From Promethearchaeota archaeon (GTDB lineage Archaea; Asgardarchaeota; Lokiarchaeia; Sigynarchaeales; SOKP01): a stretch of DNA of 5,431 nucleotides. The DNA is taken from NCBI GenBank assembly GCA_019057735.1, contig JAHLWV010000174.1, positions 1 through 5,431 of the forward strand. Reading direction: 5' to 3'. Shown here one piece after another: positions 4,848-5,431 of this stretch. The translations under genes were made by a program, and so were the position numbers. The first letter of the stretch is position 1. Each line of letters starts with the position of its first letter. The notes below the pieces were generated by a model, which was not told where the DNA came from, did not search any database, and saw only the letters and a program-made list of their open reading frames with translations.

Positions 4848-5431
4848 TCACCAGCTTTTTGCGAGTTATTTAATTCTAAACTTTGTACAATTTCTTCATA
4901 AATTCTTAGAGCATTAGAAAATTCTCCAATTTTTATGGATTCTAGGGCGGATTCACTCAACTTTTTTAAATTGTTGTAAAACTCATTTTTGATTCTGTTA
5001 TATTTGGCTTCCAGCATACCAATTTTGGCTTTAATTCTTAAATCAAAGTATTTTAGACTTGATTTTTGGATGGTAGCAAGAAATTTTTTAGTTTGTGTTA
5101 AAAATATTATGTTCCTGCTCTCACCCATTTTTTCAGAAAATTTATCGATATCCTTTAAAATTTTATCTTGCTCGATTTTAAGCTTATAAACCATATTTTC
5201 TTCTTTCAATATTAACTGTTGAGCTAACGGTATGGAAGAGAGTTCATATTTATCTGCGTATTTTTGTTTGAATTCTTCAACCACAGTACGAGCTTCTTCA
5301 TAGTTGTCTGCTTCTACTAATTGATTAAATTTTTTAGTTTTTTCCTTACAGACTTGCTCAATTTCGTTAAGAATTTCACTTGCGCGGGCTCTTATGTGCG
5401 CTTCATTGATAAAATTGATTTGATCTTGTTC
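4844..5431 (-). CDS. All-helical repeat protein, 5' end beyond the window (partial)
   Basis: 195 residues are visible and the frame is open to the window edge, so the N-terminus is missing. A GTG at 5284 could be taken for a start. The 49 codons before it are open and continue the same helical composition, including the repeat unit ADNYEEARTVVEEFKQKY around visible residues 41-58, which the GTG would cut in half. The protein is highly charged, Lys/Glu-rich and predicted almost wholly helical. It has one visible cysteine (visible residue 28) and no membrane segment. Its segment 44-66 matches residues 105-127 of the downstream protein at 10 of 23 positions (E, A, V, FKQ, Y, K, L, S in register). 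Its C-terminal 155-185 matches residues 347-377 of that protein at 9 of 31. The two are probably paralogous, at least in part. The stop codon overlaps the next start as ATGA, indicating an operon. Function unknown. Confidence 0.8.
   Translation of the reverse strand, partial: EQDQINFINEAHIRARASEILNEIEQVCKEKTKKFNQLVEADNYEEARTVVEEFKQKYADKYELSSIPLAQQLILKEENMVYKLKIEQDKILKDIDKFSEKMGESRNIIFLTQTKKFLATIQKSSLKYFDLRIKAKIGMLEAKYNRIKNEFYNNLKKLSESALESIKIGEFSNALRIYEEIVQSLELNNSQKAGE

Noticed and set aside
3970..5189. Short + strand frames at 3970-4155 and 4989-5189 with hydrophobic translations
   Set aside because: They are antisense to Lys/Glu-rich helical genes. Reverse complements of Lys and Glu codons give Phe, Leu and Ser, so the membrane-like look is expected by composition.
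1..5431. CRISPR array, insertion sequence, tRNA or rRNA
   Set aside because: No regularly spaced repeats, transposase motifs, terminal inverted repeats, cloverleaf pattern or rRNA-like G+C-rich tract were seen on either strand.

Overview
The window is strongly A+T-rich and reads as archaeal. Translation starts of the first two genes carry GAGG-type Shine-Dalgarno sequences. TATA-like boxes lie a fixed distance upstream of starts, and genes 1 and 2 end in long oligo-T tracts without hairpins. One gene looks leaderless. The protein content is a lipid/acyl-CoA pair, a probable longin-like protein and lysine/glutamate-rich helical-repeat proteins. This fits an Asgard archaeon (Promethearchaeota), most likely a Lokiarchaeia-like genome. 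The lineage is an inference from gene style, not a proven placement.

Left part (1-2552, + strand): a two-gene acyl-CoA module. A 391-residue NAD-dependent 3-hydroxyacyl-CoA dehydrogenase (140-1315) is followed by a 316-residue enoyl-CoA hydratase (1511-2461). Together they would catalyse the hydration and NAD-linked oxidation steps of beta-oxidation, or the reverse steps in chain synthesis. Each gene has its own promoter-like region and its own T-tract, so they look like two similarly built single-gene units rather than one operon. The hydratase carries an unusual C-terminal DnaJ-type four-cysteine zinc-binding module.

Middle (2521-3544): a GNAT acetyltransferase gene on the + strand, probably translated from a leaderless mRNA, converges on a - strand gene for a small longin-like protein. 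The two stop codons share the palindrome CTAG, so there is no intergenic space for a terminator.

Right part (3545-5431, - strand): a 154-base intergenic stretch holds two imperfect copies of an 18-20 bp element and a TATA box for the longin-like gene. Beyond it are two translationally coupled genes (ATGA overlap) for lysine/glutamate-rich, all-helical, TPR-like repeat proteins. The upstream one is cut by the window end: its reading frame is open through base 5431, so the GTG at 5284 is not its start. The two proteins share repeat segments and matching C-termini, which suggests duplication from a common ancestor. A longin-like protein downstream of paired helical-repeat scaffolds is the most intriguing arrangement here, but any link to membrane traffic or GTPase regulation is inference.
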